Below, piece after piece: positions 1-8,778 of a stretch of 64,000 nt of DNA. Within the stretch, counting starts at the first letter, position 1. Every line of letters begins with the position of its first letter. Below the pieces are notes generated by a model, which ran no database searches, was not told where the DNA came from, and saw only the letters and a list, made by a program, of their open reading frames with translations. A program made the translations under genes and the position numbers. This DNA is from UBA9676 sp963741615 (GTDB lineage: Bacteria; Actinomycetota; Actinomycetes; Streptosporangiales; Streptosporangiaceae), in NCBI GenBank assembly GCA_963741615.1, contig CAVUIU010000019.1, positions 633,590 through 697,589 of the forward strand, in the 5' to 3' direction.

Positions 1-968
1 TTCGGTGCCCAGAGACGCCCGTTGATCTTGAGCGTGACCGCCTGGATGAGTGCCGGGGTGTAAGCCGGGCTGGTCAGCGTCCACACGATCTGGGCGGCCA
101 TGGCCTGCACGGTGGACTGTGGCGTACGGGGGGGCAGCCCGATATCAATGATCGCGGTCTTGCCTCCCGGCGGAGCGGGCAGGACCTGGATCTTCCTCAG
201 CCGCGCGCTTGGCGGGAAAGCGGTGACCGCCGCGTTCCCCAGCCAGGTGTTGGGATTCTGCGTCAGACCATTGACCAGCCGCGTGACGAGGTCGGTGGAC
301 TCGACGGGGACGAACACCGGGTCGGGCACGAGGATCTTGCCCGGCGGCGCGTAGAAGTACAGATTCCGCGGTGCGTAGTCGAGGCGGAAAAGAACGCTGG
401 TCAGCAGGAGTTCGTGGGTCGAGGGCAGGCCATCGATGCGCCATTGGCCCTTGACCGATTCCAGCGTGAAAACCTGGCGTGCCCGCCCGTGCCCGGCCGC
501 GACGTACTGCCCGCTGCTGTTCAGGGTCGCCAGTTCCTGCCAGCTCACCACGACATTGGCGCGGTTGTCCTGCGAGACCTGGCCCGGCCGCTGCTCATAC
601 ACGCTGGGCGTCGCCGAGAGGATCGTCACCTCCGAGCCAGGCTTCCATGACTTGCTGGCGCTGGGCGTCAGATACTCCCTGGCGACCCCGTGGCCATGCG
701 CGAAACTGGCGCTGGCCAGCAAGAAGCCGCTGACGATCTGTTGCGGGAGCCAGCCCGGCTTCGGGCCTTCGACGATCAGCCCGGCGCCTGCCGCACCGCC
801 GCCACCCGGCGGTGCCGGAGTCCGGGCGTACCCCACGGGGCCGGATGAGGGGATGGTCGCACAGCCTGCCGCCACCAATGCGGCGAGCAGTGTGGCCAGG
901 ACGATGCCGATGAACTTCCTGACCGGGGCGCGGGCAGGGAGGGCATCCCGGCGCCAGCCGTCAGCCAT
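1..968 (-). CDS. lpqB: LpqB lipoprotein, 3' end outside the window
   Basis: Secreted lipoprotein partner of the MtrB sensor kinase, anchored outside the membrane. Only the first 322 codons are present; the rest lies left of base 1. Translating from ATG 968 gives a basic N-terminus, a hydrophobic run and a lipobox (LVAAGC, followed by ATIPSSGP). Then comes a segment rich in Val and Trp (QVFTLESVKGQWRIDG) and a GerMN-like stretch (LVPDPVFVPV, TRLVNGLTQNPN). This matches the LpqB family, whose C-terminal beta-propeller would be outside the window. The start overlaps the mtrB stop by 8 bases (961-968), which fixes it and implies translational coupling in the mtnA-mtrA-mtrB-lpqB operon. Confidence 0.93.
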   Translation of the reverse strand, partial: MADGWRRDALPARAPVRKFIGIVLATLLAALVAAGCATIPSSGPVGYARTPAPPGGGGAAGAGLIVEGPKPGWLPQQIVSGFLLASASFAHGHGVAREYLTPSASKSWKPGSEVTILSATPSVYEQRPGQVSQDNRANVVVSWQELATLNSSGQYVAAGHGRARQVFTLESVKGQWRIDGLPSTHELLLTSVLFRLDYAPRNLYFYAPPGKILVPDPVFVPVESTDLVTRLVNGLTQNPNTWLGNAAVTAFPPSARLRKIQVLPAPPGGKTAIIDIGLPPRTPQSTVQAMAAQIVWTLTSPAYTPALIQAVTLKINGRLWAP

Positions 969-3318
969 CCCGGCCACCCCCCGCTCGCGGCGAGCGGGGG
1001 CGCCGCGGCGGGAGATCGACGGCCCGGCCCGGCCCGGCGTCTCCCGTCCCGGTGCTGACCACGCCCGTGCTGACGCCCGCCACGCCGGTCGCGGCCGGCA
1101 CGCCCAGGCCCCCGCCACCGTCGAGGCCCCCATCACCGTCGAGGCCCCCATCACCGTCGAGGCTCCCGTCACCGTCGAGGCCGAACCCGGCACCGTTCAC
1201 GTCGGCCCGCCCGGTAACCTCGCCGCCGACACCAGCCAACTCCGCCTCGTCGGGCCCCAGCGGGAGGGGGGAACCGGCTAGTTCCTGCCCGAGAGCCCGG
1301 GGCAGGGTGAGCCGGAACACCGATCCTTTCCCGCGCTCTCCCCATGCCTGCAGCCACCCGTGGTGCAGCCGAGCGTCCTCGAGTGCGATGGCCAGGCCAA
1401 GCCCGGTGCCGCCGGTGGTGCGCGCGCGGGCTGGATCGGCCCGCCAGAAACGGTCGAAGACCAGGAACTGCTCGCCCGGCCCGAAACCCACCCCATGGTC
1501 CTGGACGGCGACCGCAACCGCGTCCCGGTCCGCGGCGACCGTGACCACGACATCGCGTCCTTCGCCGTGCTCGACCGCGTTGTCGAGCAGGTTGCGCAAG
1601 ACCCGCTCCACGCGGCGCCGGTCGACTTCGGCGACACACGGCTCGGGGGGCAGCCGGAAGTCGATCCGGGTGCCCTTGCGGGCCGCCAGTTGCTCCGCGT
1701 CCGCGGCTGCCCGGCGCACGAGGTCGCAGACGTCCGCCGACTCGGCATCCAGGGTCGCCACGTTGGCGTCGTACCGGCTGATCTCCAGCAGATCAGCGAG
1801 CAGTGCCTCGAACCGCTCAAGCTGGCTCTGCAGCAGCTCGGCGCTGCGCCCGGCCGCGGGATCGAGTTGGGTCTTTGCCGCGAAAAGAACGTCGGCGGCG
1901 ATCCTGATCGTGGTCAGCGGGGTACGCAGCTCGTGCGACACGTCGGACACGAACTGCCGCTGTACCTTGGAAAGCTCCTCCAGTTCCCTGAGCTTGTCCT
2001 GCAGGCTCACGGCCATGTCGTTGAACGAGTTGGCCAGCGCGGCAAGGTCGTCGGTACCCCTGGCAGGCATGCGTTCGTCAAGGTCCCCCGCCGACAGCCG
2101 GCTCGCCGCCTGTGCCGCCTGCCGCAGCGGCACGACCACCCAGCGGGTGACCAGCGAGACGATGCCCGCCAGCAGCATCACGAGCACCACCCCAGCGCTG
2201 ATGAGCGTGGTCTGGACCAGGCTCAGCGCCTGTTGCTGCGGATTGAGCGGGAAGAGGTAGTAGAGCTGGTCATGACTGGAAATCGGGACACCTACCGCGA
2301 GCGCGGGCCCCACGGGCCTGCCGCCGGCCCGCACCAGCTGGGTCGCTTGGTAGTAAAGCCGGTCGTACCTGCTGCCCCGCTGCTCGGTCGTGACCGCTGT
2401 GCTCAGCGTCGCGGGGATGCTCGACGCCAGCGCCTGGTTCCCGACCACGCCACCAAGGCCAGAGTTGGCATGCTGCTGGAGGATCACCACGTCGTAGACG
2501 TTGCCGGGACCACTGCCTTCCTGCAGGTCGTTGACCAGGGAGTACAGCGCGGACGTCCCGCCGCCGTCCGGTCCCAGCATGTCGGGCCTGGCCTGCGCGA
2601 TGGCCAGGCCAGCCGAGGTCTGGGTGAGCGCCGCCTTCCGCTCGTTTGCCAGCAGGCCACCAGTGATCTGCTGGACAAGGAAGAAGCCCAGGACGGCGAC
2701 TACCACGACGGAGATCACCAGGGTGGTGGCGATCACGCGCAGCTGAAGTGACCGATGCCAGCGTCGGCGGAACCGGCCGATCACCGCTCGCGTCCAGCTG
2801 CGCACGGATCTGAGCACCCGGCGCACTGGCAGCGGAAGCCTGCGCCGCAGCTTGTCGGCCGCCCCCCCAACCAGCCCAGCGCCGTCGGTGGACAGCAGGC
2901 CCCGGAAGGAGGTCAGGCCCAGGCTCAGCCCGCGGACGGACGGCCCCGCCTCACCCGCGAACGGCTCCGCCTCACCCGCGAACGGCTCCGCCTCACCCGC
3001 GAACGGATCGGCTCCGGCGGCGAGCCGTCCCGCTTCGCCCTCGGGCGGCTGCACCGCGATACCCGGCTCGCCCGGTCCGGCTCCGGCGGCTTTGCCGGGC
3101 GTGCCATCTGTCCCGTCCACCAGCGTTGCGCCGGCCGGGCCCATCTCGGCCGGGCTGGCATGGGGAGAACCCGGCGCGAGGTCGCCCGCCGCTGCGGGCG
3201 CCCGGCCCCCGGCAGGAACCCTGCCCGGCGGCCCTCTCATCGCCTGCGCGTGGATGGACTGCTTCTCCGTGGCCTGCTCTTCGATGATCCGCTCCCCAGC
3301 CTCAACGATGGCCCGCAC
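961..3318 (-). CDS. mtrB: MtrB sensor histidine kinase
   Basis: Membrane histidine kinase that phosphorylates MtrA; the pair controls cell-wall remodelling and division or sporulation genes in actinomycetes. From the GTG at 3318: a disordered N-terminus (about 1-160), TM1 about 192-218, an extracytoplasmic domain, TM2 about 368-393, HAMP about 394-446, then the HisKA box with His462 (FVSDVSHELRTPLTT) and a HATPase domain (N box NLLDNAVEHG, later GGTGLGLAIA). Both low-complexity tails are made of tandem repeats: three EPFAGEA-type units near 103-123 and DGDGGL units near the C-terminus. The family is usually 500-700 residues, so 785 is long. The true start is uncertain because most of the first 160 residues have no recognisable homology; a later ATG such as 3240 is possible. 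Confidence 0.93.
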   Translation of the reverse strand: MRAIVEAGERIIEEQATEKQSIHAQAMRGPPGRVPAGGRAPAAAGDLAPGSPHASPAEMGPAGATLVDGTDGTPGKAAGAGPGEPGIAVQPPEGEAGRLAAGADPFAGEAEPFAGEAEPFAGEAGPSVRGLSLGLTSFRGLLSTDGAGLVGGAADKLRRRLPLPVRRVLRSVRSWTRAVIGRFRRRWHRSLQLRVIATTLVISVVVVAVLGFFLVQQITGGLLANERKAALTQTSAGLAIAQARPDMLGPDGGGTSALYSLVNDLQEGSGPGNVYDVVILQQHANSGLGGVVGNQALASSIPATLSTAVTTEQRGSRYDRLYYQATQLVRAGGRPVGPALAVGVPISSHDQLYYLFPLNPQQQALSLVQTTLISAGVVLVMLLAGIVSLVTRWVVVPLRQAAQAASRLSAGDLDERMPARGTDDLAALANSFNDMAVSLQDKLRELEELSKVQRQFVSDVSHELRTPLTTIRIAADVLFAAKTQLDPAAGRSAELLQSQLERFEALLADLLEISRYDANVATLDAESADVCDLVRRAAADAEQLAARKGTRIDFRLPPEPCVAEVDRRRVERVLRNLLDNAVEHGEGRDVVVTVAADRDAVAVAVQDHGVGFGPGEQFLVFDRFWRADPARARTTGGTGLGLAIALEDARLHHGWLQAWGERGKGSVFRLTLPRALGQELAGSPLPLGPDEAELAGVGGEVTGRADVNGAGFGLDGDGSLDGDGGLDGDGGLDGGGGLGVPAATGVAGVSTGVVSTGTGDAGPGRAVDLPPRRPRSPRAGGGRDG
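2947..3009. repeat. 21-bp tandem repeat, 3 copies, in mtrB
   Basis: Three 21-bp units in tandem, the third diverged. They encode a repeated seven-residue acidic unit (EPFAGEA) in the disordered N-terminus of MtrB, and length changes by whole units keep the frame. Confidence 0.9.
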
Positions 3319-3370
3319 CGCCGGCCCGCCGGGTTTGGCCCGCCGGACTGGCCCGGCGGGCCAGGTGCCA

Positions 3371-4057
3371 TCAGGCCGGTCCTGCCTTGTATCCGACGCC
3401 TCTTACCGTCACCACGATCTCCGGATGCTCAGGATCTTTCTCGATCTTGGCGCGTAGCCGCTGCACATGGACGTTGACCAGACGCGTGTCCGCCGCATGC
3501 CGGTACCCCCACACCTGCTCCAGCAGGACCTCACGGGTGAAGACCTGCCGCGGCTTGCGGGCCAGGGCTACCAGCAGATCGAACTCCAGCGGGGTGAGGT
3601 TCACCTGCTCACCGCCGCGTTTCACCGAATGCCCCGCCACGTCGATGGAGACGTCAACGATCTGCAGCATCTCCGGTGCCGGATCGTCGGTCCGCCGCAG
3701 CCGGGCACGAACACGGGCAATCAGTTCCTTCGACTTGAATGGCTTCAAGATGTAGTCGTCGGCACCGGATTCCAGCCCAAGGACCACGTCCACGGTGTCG
3801 CTCTTCGCGGTCAGCATCACGATCGGGACACCGGACTCGGTGCGGATCTGGCGGCAGACATCGATGCCATCCACACCGGGCAGCATCAGGTCAAGCAGCA
3901 CCAAGTCGGGATGCGTCTCGCGGAACGCCTGCATGGCGTGATCCCCGTCGGCTACAAACGTGGGCTCGAACCCCTCACCGCGAAGCATGATGCCGAGCAT
4001 CTCGGAGAGGGCGGCGTCATCATCGACGACCAGCACGCGTCCTTTCATAGGCCTCAT
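3371..4057 (-). CDS. mtrA: MtrA response regulator
   Basis: OmpR/PhoB-type response regulator, partner of MtrB. The receiver domain (about 5-120) shows the acidic cluster VVDDD at 10-14, phospho-acceptor Asp56 in LVLLDLMLPG, and the conserved Lys in LKPFKSKELIARVRARLRR. The C-terminal winged helix has the typical ending VRGVGYKAGP. The length of 228 is normal. The ATG at 4057 overlaps the mtnA stop (ATGA, 4054-4057), which supports this start over an internal ATG at 4048. A 52-base gap separates it from the mtrB GTG, where no separate promoter is obvious. Confidence 0.96.
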   Translation of the reverse strand: MRPMKGRVLVVDDDAALSEMLGIMLRGEGFEPTFVADGDHAMQAFRETHPDLVLLDLMLPGVDGIDVCRQIRTESGVPIVMLTAKSDTVDVVLGLESGADDYILKPFKSKELIARVRARLRRTDDPAPEMLQIVDVSIDVAGHSVKRGGEQVNLTPLEFDLLVALARKPRQVFTREVLLEQVWGYRHAADTRLVNVHVQRLRAKIEKDPEHPEIVVTVRGVGYKAGPA

Positions 4058-5175
4058 AGTTCCACGGAAACGCCGGCGGGGGCAGTCACTCGGATGGGCG
4101 GCGTAGCACCCAGACGCTGCAGCGTACCCGCATTGACCGGCTGCGCTATCCCGGTTTCGGTCACCAGCGCGGTAACGAGGGCGGCGGGAGTCACATCGAA
4201 GGCCGGGTTGTAGGCGCTGCTTCCGGCCGGGGATACCGGCGCGCCGGCGAAGAAAGTCACCTCTTCCGCCGCGCGGTGCTCGACGACGATCGCCGCGCCG
4301 CCGGTGGCGCTGAAGTCCACCGTGGAAAGCGGGGCGGCCACGACGAAGGGCACGCCATGATGGCTGGCCAGCACGGCGAGGCCGTAGGTGCCGACCTTGT
4401 TGGCCACACTGCCGTCGGCGGCGATCCGGTCGGCACCGGTGATGACCATGTCCACCTCCCCGGCCGCCATCAGCGACGCCGCCGCCGCGTCGGCAAGCAC
4501 GGCGTAAGGCATGCCGGCGCGCCGAGCCTCGTACGCGGTCAGCCGCGCGCCCTGCAGCAGCGGCCGGGTCTCGTCCACCCAGAGCCTGGCCAGCCTCCCG
4601 GCCCGGTGCGCCGCGAGGATGATCGCGAACGCGGTCCCCTCGCCGGCCGACACCAGGGCGCCGGTATTGCAGTGGGTCAGGATCCGGGCACCGTCCGGGA
4701 CGAGGCCAAGCCCGTTCGACGCGATGGCCGCGCTCGCGGCGGCATCCTCCGCGGCAATCGAGCGGGCTTCGGCTAGGGCGGCCCGCGCCGCAATCCGTTG
4801 CGCATCCGGGTTGGCGGTTGCCGGGTTCGCGGGTGCCCCCCGCCGGGCGGCCTGGTAGGTGGCCAAGGCGCGCCTGGCACCCCAGCCGAGGTTGACCGCG
4901 GTCGGCCGGGCCTGGGCGAGCGCGGCCGCCGCTTGCGCCACATCGTCGCCCCGGTACGCGGCGAGGGCCACACCGAATGCCCCCGCCAGCCCCAGCAACG
5001 GCGCCCCGCGTACCACCAGCCTGCCGATCGCGTCCACGAGGGAAGCGACATCCGTGCAGGTCAGATAGATTTCTTCGGCCGGTAGCCGCGTCTGGTCGAG
5101 CAGTACGACGGCCGGCCCGTCCGGCCGGTCAAGCCAGCGCAGCGCCGATGTGTCCACCTCATGAGTGTGCGTCAC
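4054..5175 (-). CDS. mtnA: S-methyl-5-thioribose-1-phosphate isomerase
   Basis: Cytoplasmic isomerase of the methionine salvage pathway, converting methylthioribose-1-phosphate to methylthioribulose-1-phosphate. The GTG at 5175 gives 373 residues (family about 340-390). Seen: the N-terminal substrate segment VVRGAPLLGLAGAFG (55-69), catalytic Cys169 in ILTHCNTGAL, and catalytic Asp249 in ITGADRIAADGSVANKVG. The reading frame stays open upstream to 6045, but that part is the complement of the plus-strand gene at 5305 and is not coding. It heads the operon leading into mtrA, a gene order known from Streptomyces. No other methionine-salvage gene is nearby, although two SAH hydrolases lie at 18374-21125. 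Confidence 0.93.
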   Translation of the reverse strand: MTHTHEVDTSALRWLDRPDGPAVVLLDQTRLPAEEIYLTCTDVASLVDAIGRLVVRGAPLLGLAGAFGVALAAYRGDDVAQAAAALAQARPTAVNLGWGARRALATYQAARRGAPANPATANPDAQRIAARAALAEARSIAAEDAAASAAIASNGLGLVPDGARILTHCNTGALVSAGEGTAFAIILAAHRAGRLARLWVDETRPLLQGARLTAYEARRAGMPYAVLADAAAASLMAAGEVDMVITGADRIAADGSVANKVGTYGLAVLASHHGVPFVVAAPLSTVDFSATGGAAIVVEHRAAEEVTFFAGAPVSPAGSSAYNPAFDVTPAALVTALVTETGIAQPVNAGTLQRLGATPPIRVTAPAGVSVEL

Positions 5176-5304
5176 CCCCGCGTCGTGGGTCGACCCCGGC
5201 CGGGCCGGGACGCGGGTGCGTCTGCCTGGCCCTTCATGCGAGTATGGGCGCCAGCGGGGGGAGCATCCTGGTGCTGGCCCAGCGCCAGGACGGTAAGGAG
5301 AAAT

Positions 5305-7110
5305 ATGACAGACACCCCGTCGTCGGGCGCGGGCGAAGCCGGGGACCAGGATCAGGGGCAAGGAGAGCCCCCTCAGCCGTGGTTTCCCCCGGGCAGCCAG
5401 CCGGGCGAGTTTGGTCAGGCCCCGCCGGGAACCGGCTACGGTCCGCCGGGAACCGGCTACGGTCCGCCGGGAACCGGCTACGGTCCGCCAGGCACCGGCT
5501 ACGGGCAGGCCGGACCCGGGCAGACCGGCTACGGGCAAGCACCCGGCTACGGGCAAGCCGGACCCGGGCAGGCACCCGGCTACGGGCAAGCCGGACCCGG
5601 GCAGGCACCCGGCTACGGGCAGGCCGGACCGGGAACCGGCTATGGCCCCCCACCCGGCGGGTGGGCCCCGCCCCCGCAGGCCCCCAAGCCCGGCGTGATT
5701 CCGTTGCGGCCGATCGCGGTCGGCGAGATCCTCGATGGCGCGTTCACGTCCATCCGGCGCAACCCGAAGGCCACCCTCGGCATCGCCGCCGTCGTGCTCA
5801 CCATCTCCGGCGTCGTCACGACGAGCCTGGAATTCTTCCTGATATCCCGGCTGGGGCTGAACACGGGATCGGGCCAGACGCTGACCGGCGCGCAGGTTGC
5901 CGGGACGCTCGCGGTCGCTGCGCCCAGCGGCCTCACTGCCGTCGTCCTGGCATTCATCGTCCAGATCCTGCTGACCGGCATGCTGACGGCCGTGATCGGC
6001 CACGCCGTGCTTGGCCACCGGATCAGCGCCGGGGAGGCCTGGCACATCATGCTCCCCCGGCTGCCTGCACTGCTCGGCGCGACGGTGCTCGCCGGGCTTG
6101 CCCTCGCCGGCCCCTGGGTAGGGCTCATCGTGGTGCTGATCCTGCTGGGGGTCAGCGGCGCGCCGGGCCTGCTGCTCGCTGTCGTGGGCATCTTCGGTGG
6201 CGTCGCTTCGATCGTGCTCGATGCCTGGTTCTGGGCCATGTTCAGCATGTCGGCCGCGGCGGTGGTGCTGGAACGCCGGCGACCCGGTCAGGCGCTGGGC
6301 CGGTCCTGGCGGCTCGTGCGCAGCAGCTTCTGGCGGGTGTTTGGCATCCTGCTGCTCGCCACGCTCATCGTCTTCGTCGCCTCATCGGTGCTGCGGCTGC
6401 CCTTCACCATCATCTCGGCGGCCTTTTCCCATAGCTCCGGCCCCTTCGCGCAGGCGGTGCGGCCGGGCGTGGCCAGCTTGATCATCGGCGCCATCGGCAG
6501 CATCATCGCGGGCGCCATCACCCAGCCCATCTCGGCCGGCGTCACCGTCCTGCTCTACGTTGACCTGCGGATGCGCCGGGAAGGTCTTGACCTGGTCCTG
6601 CAGACCGCCACCGGCGGCGGCCAGGCATCCGGTGACGAATTCGCCACCGTGTGGCGCCCATCCAGCCCAGCGGAACAGGCCGGGCCAGCCAGCCCGGCGG
6701 GCGGGCCAGGGCCGGCGGGCCAGGGCCGGCGGGCGGGCCCTCACCACCGGCCGCGGGCGCTCCGCCAGCGTGGTGACCGCCGCCCACGGCCCCGTCCCAG
6801 CCATCCTCGCCGCGACGGCCGGCGGGAGGCCGGGCGACCCGGGCATCGGCAGGAAGACGGCGCAGCGGCTCGCACGCACGGAACTGTCCAAACCGGAATA
6901 CCACCGGCACATCTCGCTGACCCAGCGCATCACCGCGGCGGCCGGCGTCTTCATCAGCCACCTCTTCCGTGCCGCCAGCGACGCGGTGCCTGGCGGATGG
7001 TGGGGGCTCATCGCCCTGGCCGCTCTCGCCGTGATCCTGGCCGCCGGCCTGCTGACCTGGATCGGCCCGGTCGCCCGGACGCACCGGGGTTCCGGGCCGC
7101 TGACCGCTGA
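5305..7110 (+). CDS. Membrane protein with GYGPPG repeats, apparently frameshifted
   Basis: Multi-pass membrane protein resembling the glycerophosphodiester phosphodiesterase membrane-domain proteins found upstream of DUF4129 genes in actinomycetes. ATG 5305 follows AAGGAG (5295-5300). The N-terminus (about 30-115) is built of Gly-Tyr-Gly-Pro/Gln repeats. Residues about 130-420 hold about six hydrophobic segments (EILDGAFTSIRRNPK begins the conserved part). After about residue 465 the frame becomes a shadow of the next gene and only stops at 7110, overlapping DUF4129 by over 330 bases. A perfect 14-bp tandem duplication (6703-6716, 6717-6730) explains this: with one copy removed the protein would end at 6776 with a Pro/Ala-rich tail, and that stop would overlap the next start. 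It is therefore a true or assembly-made frameshift; the intended gene is probably 5305-6776. Confidence 0.8.
   Translation: MTDTPSSGAGEAGDQDQGQGEPPQPWFPPGSQPGEFGQAPPGTGYGPPGTGYGPPGTGYGPPGTGYGQAGPGQTGYGQAPGYGQAGPGQAPGYGQAGPGQAPGYGQAGPGTGYGPPPGGWAPPPQAPKPGVIPLRPIAVGEILDGAFTSIRRNPKATLGIAAVVLTISGVVTTSLEFFLISRLGLNTGSGQTLTGAQVAGTLAVAAPSGLTAVVLAFIVQILLTGMLTAVIGHAVLGHRISAGEAWHIMLPRLPALLGATVLAGLALAGPWVGLIVVLILLGVSGAPGLLLAVVGIFGGVASIVLDAWFWAMFSMSAAAVVLERRRPGQALGRSWRLVRSSFWRVFGILLLATLIVFVASSVLRLPFTIISAAFSHSSGPFAQAVRPGVASLIIGAIGSIIAGAITQPISAGVTVLLYVDLRMRREGLDLVLQTATGGGQASGDEFATVWRPSSPAEQAGPASPAGGPGPAGQGRRAGPHHRPRALRQRGDRRPRPRPSHPRRDGRREAGRPGHRQEDGAAARTHGTVQTGIPPAHLADPAHHRGGRRLHQPPLPCRQRRGAWRMVGAHRPGRSRRDPGRRPADLDRPGRPDAPGFRAADR
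5419..5646. repeat. Gly-Tyr-Pro coding repeats
   Basis: Interlocked in-frame repeats: several 18-bp units encoding PPGTGY at the start, then 18- to 33-bp units encoding APGYGQAGPGQ. Such flexible cytoplasmic tails are common in actinomycete membrane proteins. Confidence 0.85.
6703..6730. repeat. Perfect 14-bp tandem duplication
   Basis: Two identical 14-mers, 6703-6716 and 6717-6730, followed by the first four bases of a third. Since 14 is not a multiple of three, the duplication moves the downstream frame of the gene at 5305. See the first finding. Confidence 0.95.
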
Positions 7111-7492
7111 GGGGGAAGCGCGCACCGCCCGGCAGCACCGGCAGATCGCGGGGCGCCTCGCGGGCACCGGCGACTACGCGGCCGCGATCATCGAATGCGT
7201 GCGCGCGATCGCGGCCGAACTCGAGGAGCGGGGGGTGCTCCCGCCGCGGGCTGGCCGTACCGCCGACGAGTTCGCCGCCGAAGCCGGCCAGGTGCTCATC
7301 GCGCACGCGGACGCCCTGCGGGACGCAGCACGGCTCTTCGACGAGGTCTGCTACGGCCAGCGCCCGGGGAGCCGGGCCGCCTACGAGCGGCTCAGTGAGC
7401 TCGACCGGCGGATCACGGCGAGTGCGCCCCGGATGAGCAGGTCCGCAGCAGTGGGCACCACCCCGGCGACGACCGGCGGCCTGGCGTCGTGA
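6773..7492 (+). CDS. DUF4129 domain protein
   Basis: Single-span membrane protein of the MoxR/DUF58/DUF4129/DUF4350 group; its function is not established, though transglutaminase-linked or cell-envelope roles have been proposed for such groups. Start chosen at GTG 6773 (GTG 6770 is equally possible), giving 239 residues. The N-terminus has the family-typical segment ARTELSKPEYH, then VPGGWWGLIALAALAVILAA as the membrane span. The cytoplasmic C-terminal helical domain is typical of DUF4129 (HRQIAGRLAGTGDYAAAI, RTADEFAAEAG, FDEVCYGQRPGS). The stop overlaps the next start (GTGA, 7489-7492). The frame is open upstream to about 6560, but that part is not conserved-looking. Confidence 0.85.
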   Translation: MTAAHGPVPAILAATAGGRPGDPGIGRKTAQRLARTELSKPEYHRHISLTQRITAAAGVFISHLFRAASDAVPGGWWGLIALAALAVILAAGLLTWIGPVARTHRGSGPLTAEGEARTARQHRQIAGRLAGTGDYAAAIIECVRAIAAELEERGVLPPRAGRTADEFAAEAGQVLIAHADALRDAARLFDEVCYGQRPGSRAAYERLSELDRRITASAPRMSRSAAVGTTPATTGGLAS

Positions 7493-8778
7493 CCGCGGTG
7501 ACCGGCGAGGCAAGACCGGGTGGCGGCCCGGGTGTCCCGGCCGGGCCCGGCGTATCAGCCGGATCCGGCGGCCCGGCCCGGACTCGCAGCCCGGCGGGCA
7601 CCCCCGGGTGGCGCCGGTGGCGGGCGCCGGCCGCGCTGGTGGCGCTCATCCTGGTGGGCGGGGTAGTGATCGCGATGCTGCAGGCAGGGCCCGCCGTCAG
7701 CGGGCCGCTCGATCCGCGGGACGTCGGCCCGGCCGGCACCCATGCGCTCGCGGCACTCCTGGCCGGGCAGGGTCAGAACTCCGCCACGGCCGGAACGGTG
7801 GCCGCGGCGCTGGCGCAGTCGAAGGGACAGCGCACGGCTCTTGTCATCACCAACCCCGGCCTGGTCGCCCCCTCATCGCTCCGGATGCTCGCGGTGGCCC
7901 GCGCCGACCTGCTGATCGTCGCACCCGGCCCGCACGTCCTCGGCGCCCTGGCTCCCGGTGTCACGCTGGCCGCCCAGGTGCCCGTACGGAGCCGCCCACC
8001 GCGGTGCGGCTGGCCGGGCGCCCGGCTGGCGGGCACGGCCGACATGGGTGGGCTGCTGCTGCGTTCGGTGGCGCGGGGCGCGTGGCGCTGTTACCCGGTG
8101 AGCCGCGCCGCACCCATCCGCGGCCCGGGCGGGACCGTGGGCGCGGGCGCGCCGCCGCGGACCGGGTACGCGTCCCTGGTCCGCTACGCGCGCGGCGGCC
8201 GCGTCATCACCGTGCTCGGCACCGGTGCGCCGCTCACCAACCGTGACCTGGGCCTCGGTGGCAACGCCGCGCTCGCGCTCAACCTGCTGGCCGGCGATTC
8301 GCGCGTCGTCTGGCTCGTGCCCGGGCCCGTGACCAGCGCCGGGCCGGGGCAGCGGTCGGTCCCCGGCCTGATCCCGGAGCCCTTCTACCTGCTGGCCGCC
8401 GAACTCGCCGTGGCGCTGGTGCTGGCCGCCCTCTGGCGGATGCGGCGGTTCGGCCCGCTGGTCTTCGAGCCGCTGCCGGTCGTCGTCCGCGCCAGTGAGA
8501 CGGTGGAAGGGCACGGCAGGCTGTACCGGTCCCGGCGCGCCCGTGACCGCGCTGCCGCCGCCCTGCGTGCCGCCTCGGCGGCGCGGCTCACCACCCGCAC
8601 CGGGCTGCCACAGGCGACATCGCCGGAGGTGATCTGCCAGGAACTGGCCGACCGAACCGGGCGCGGCGCGGACGAGATCCGGGCGATGCTGTTCGGGCCG
8701 GTTCCCGGTGACGACGCGGCGCTCGTGAAGCTCGCCACTGACCTTGACGACCTGGAAGGACAGGTGCTCACCCCGTGA
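7489..8778 (+). CDS. DUF4350 domain protein
   Basis: Membrane-anchored protein of the DUF4350 family, 429 residues from GTG 7489. A Gly/Pro-rich start is followed by a first membrane span around 48-65 (ALVALILVGGVVIAML). The extracytoplasmic part begins GPLDPRDVGPAGTHALAALL, typical of the family. A second span lies at about 303-320 (LLAAELAVALVLAALW), after which comes a cytoplasmic tail with an Arg-rich helix (LYRSRRARDRAAAAL). It overlaps the genes on both sides by 4 bases, consistent with a coupled operon with DUF4129 and MoxR. The molecular activity is unknown; families of this kind sometimes resemble class I amidotransferase folds. Confidence 0.88.
   Translation: MTAVTGEARPGGGPGVPAGPGVSAGSGGPARTRSPAGTPGWRRWRAPAALVALILVGGVVIAMLQAGPAVSGPLDPRDVGPAGTHALAALLAGQGQNSATAGTVAAALAQSKGQRTALVITNPGLVAPSSLRMLAVARADLLIVAPGPHVLGALAPGVTLAAQVPVRSRPPRCGWPGARLAGTADMGGLLLRSVARGAWRCYPVSRAAPIRGPGGTVGAGAPPRTGYASLVRYARGGRVITVLGTGAPLTNRDLGLGGNAALALNLLAGDSRVVWLVPGPVTSAGPGQRSVPGLIPEPFYLLAAELAVALVLAALWRMRRFGPLVFEPLPVVVRASETVEGHGRLYRSRRARDRAAAALRAASAARLTTRTGLPQATSPEVICQELADRTGRGADEIRAMLFGPVPGDDAALVKLATDLDDLEGQVLTP

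Noticed and set aside
1052..2751. Two long plus-strand frames (402 and 463 codons) opposite mtrB
   Set aside because: They mirror the mtrB coding sequence and show no likeness to any family.
5176..6045. The long N-terminal extension of the mtnA frame
   Set aside because: Antisense to the 5305 gene with its repeats. MtnA likeness starts at GTG 5175.
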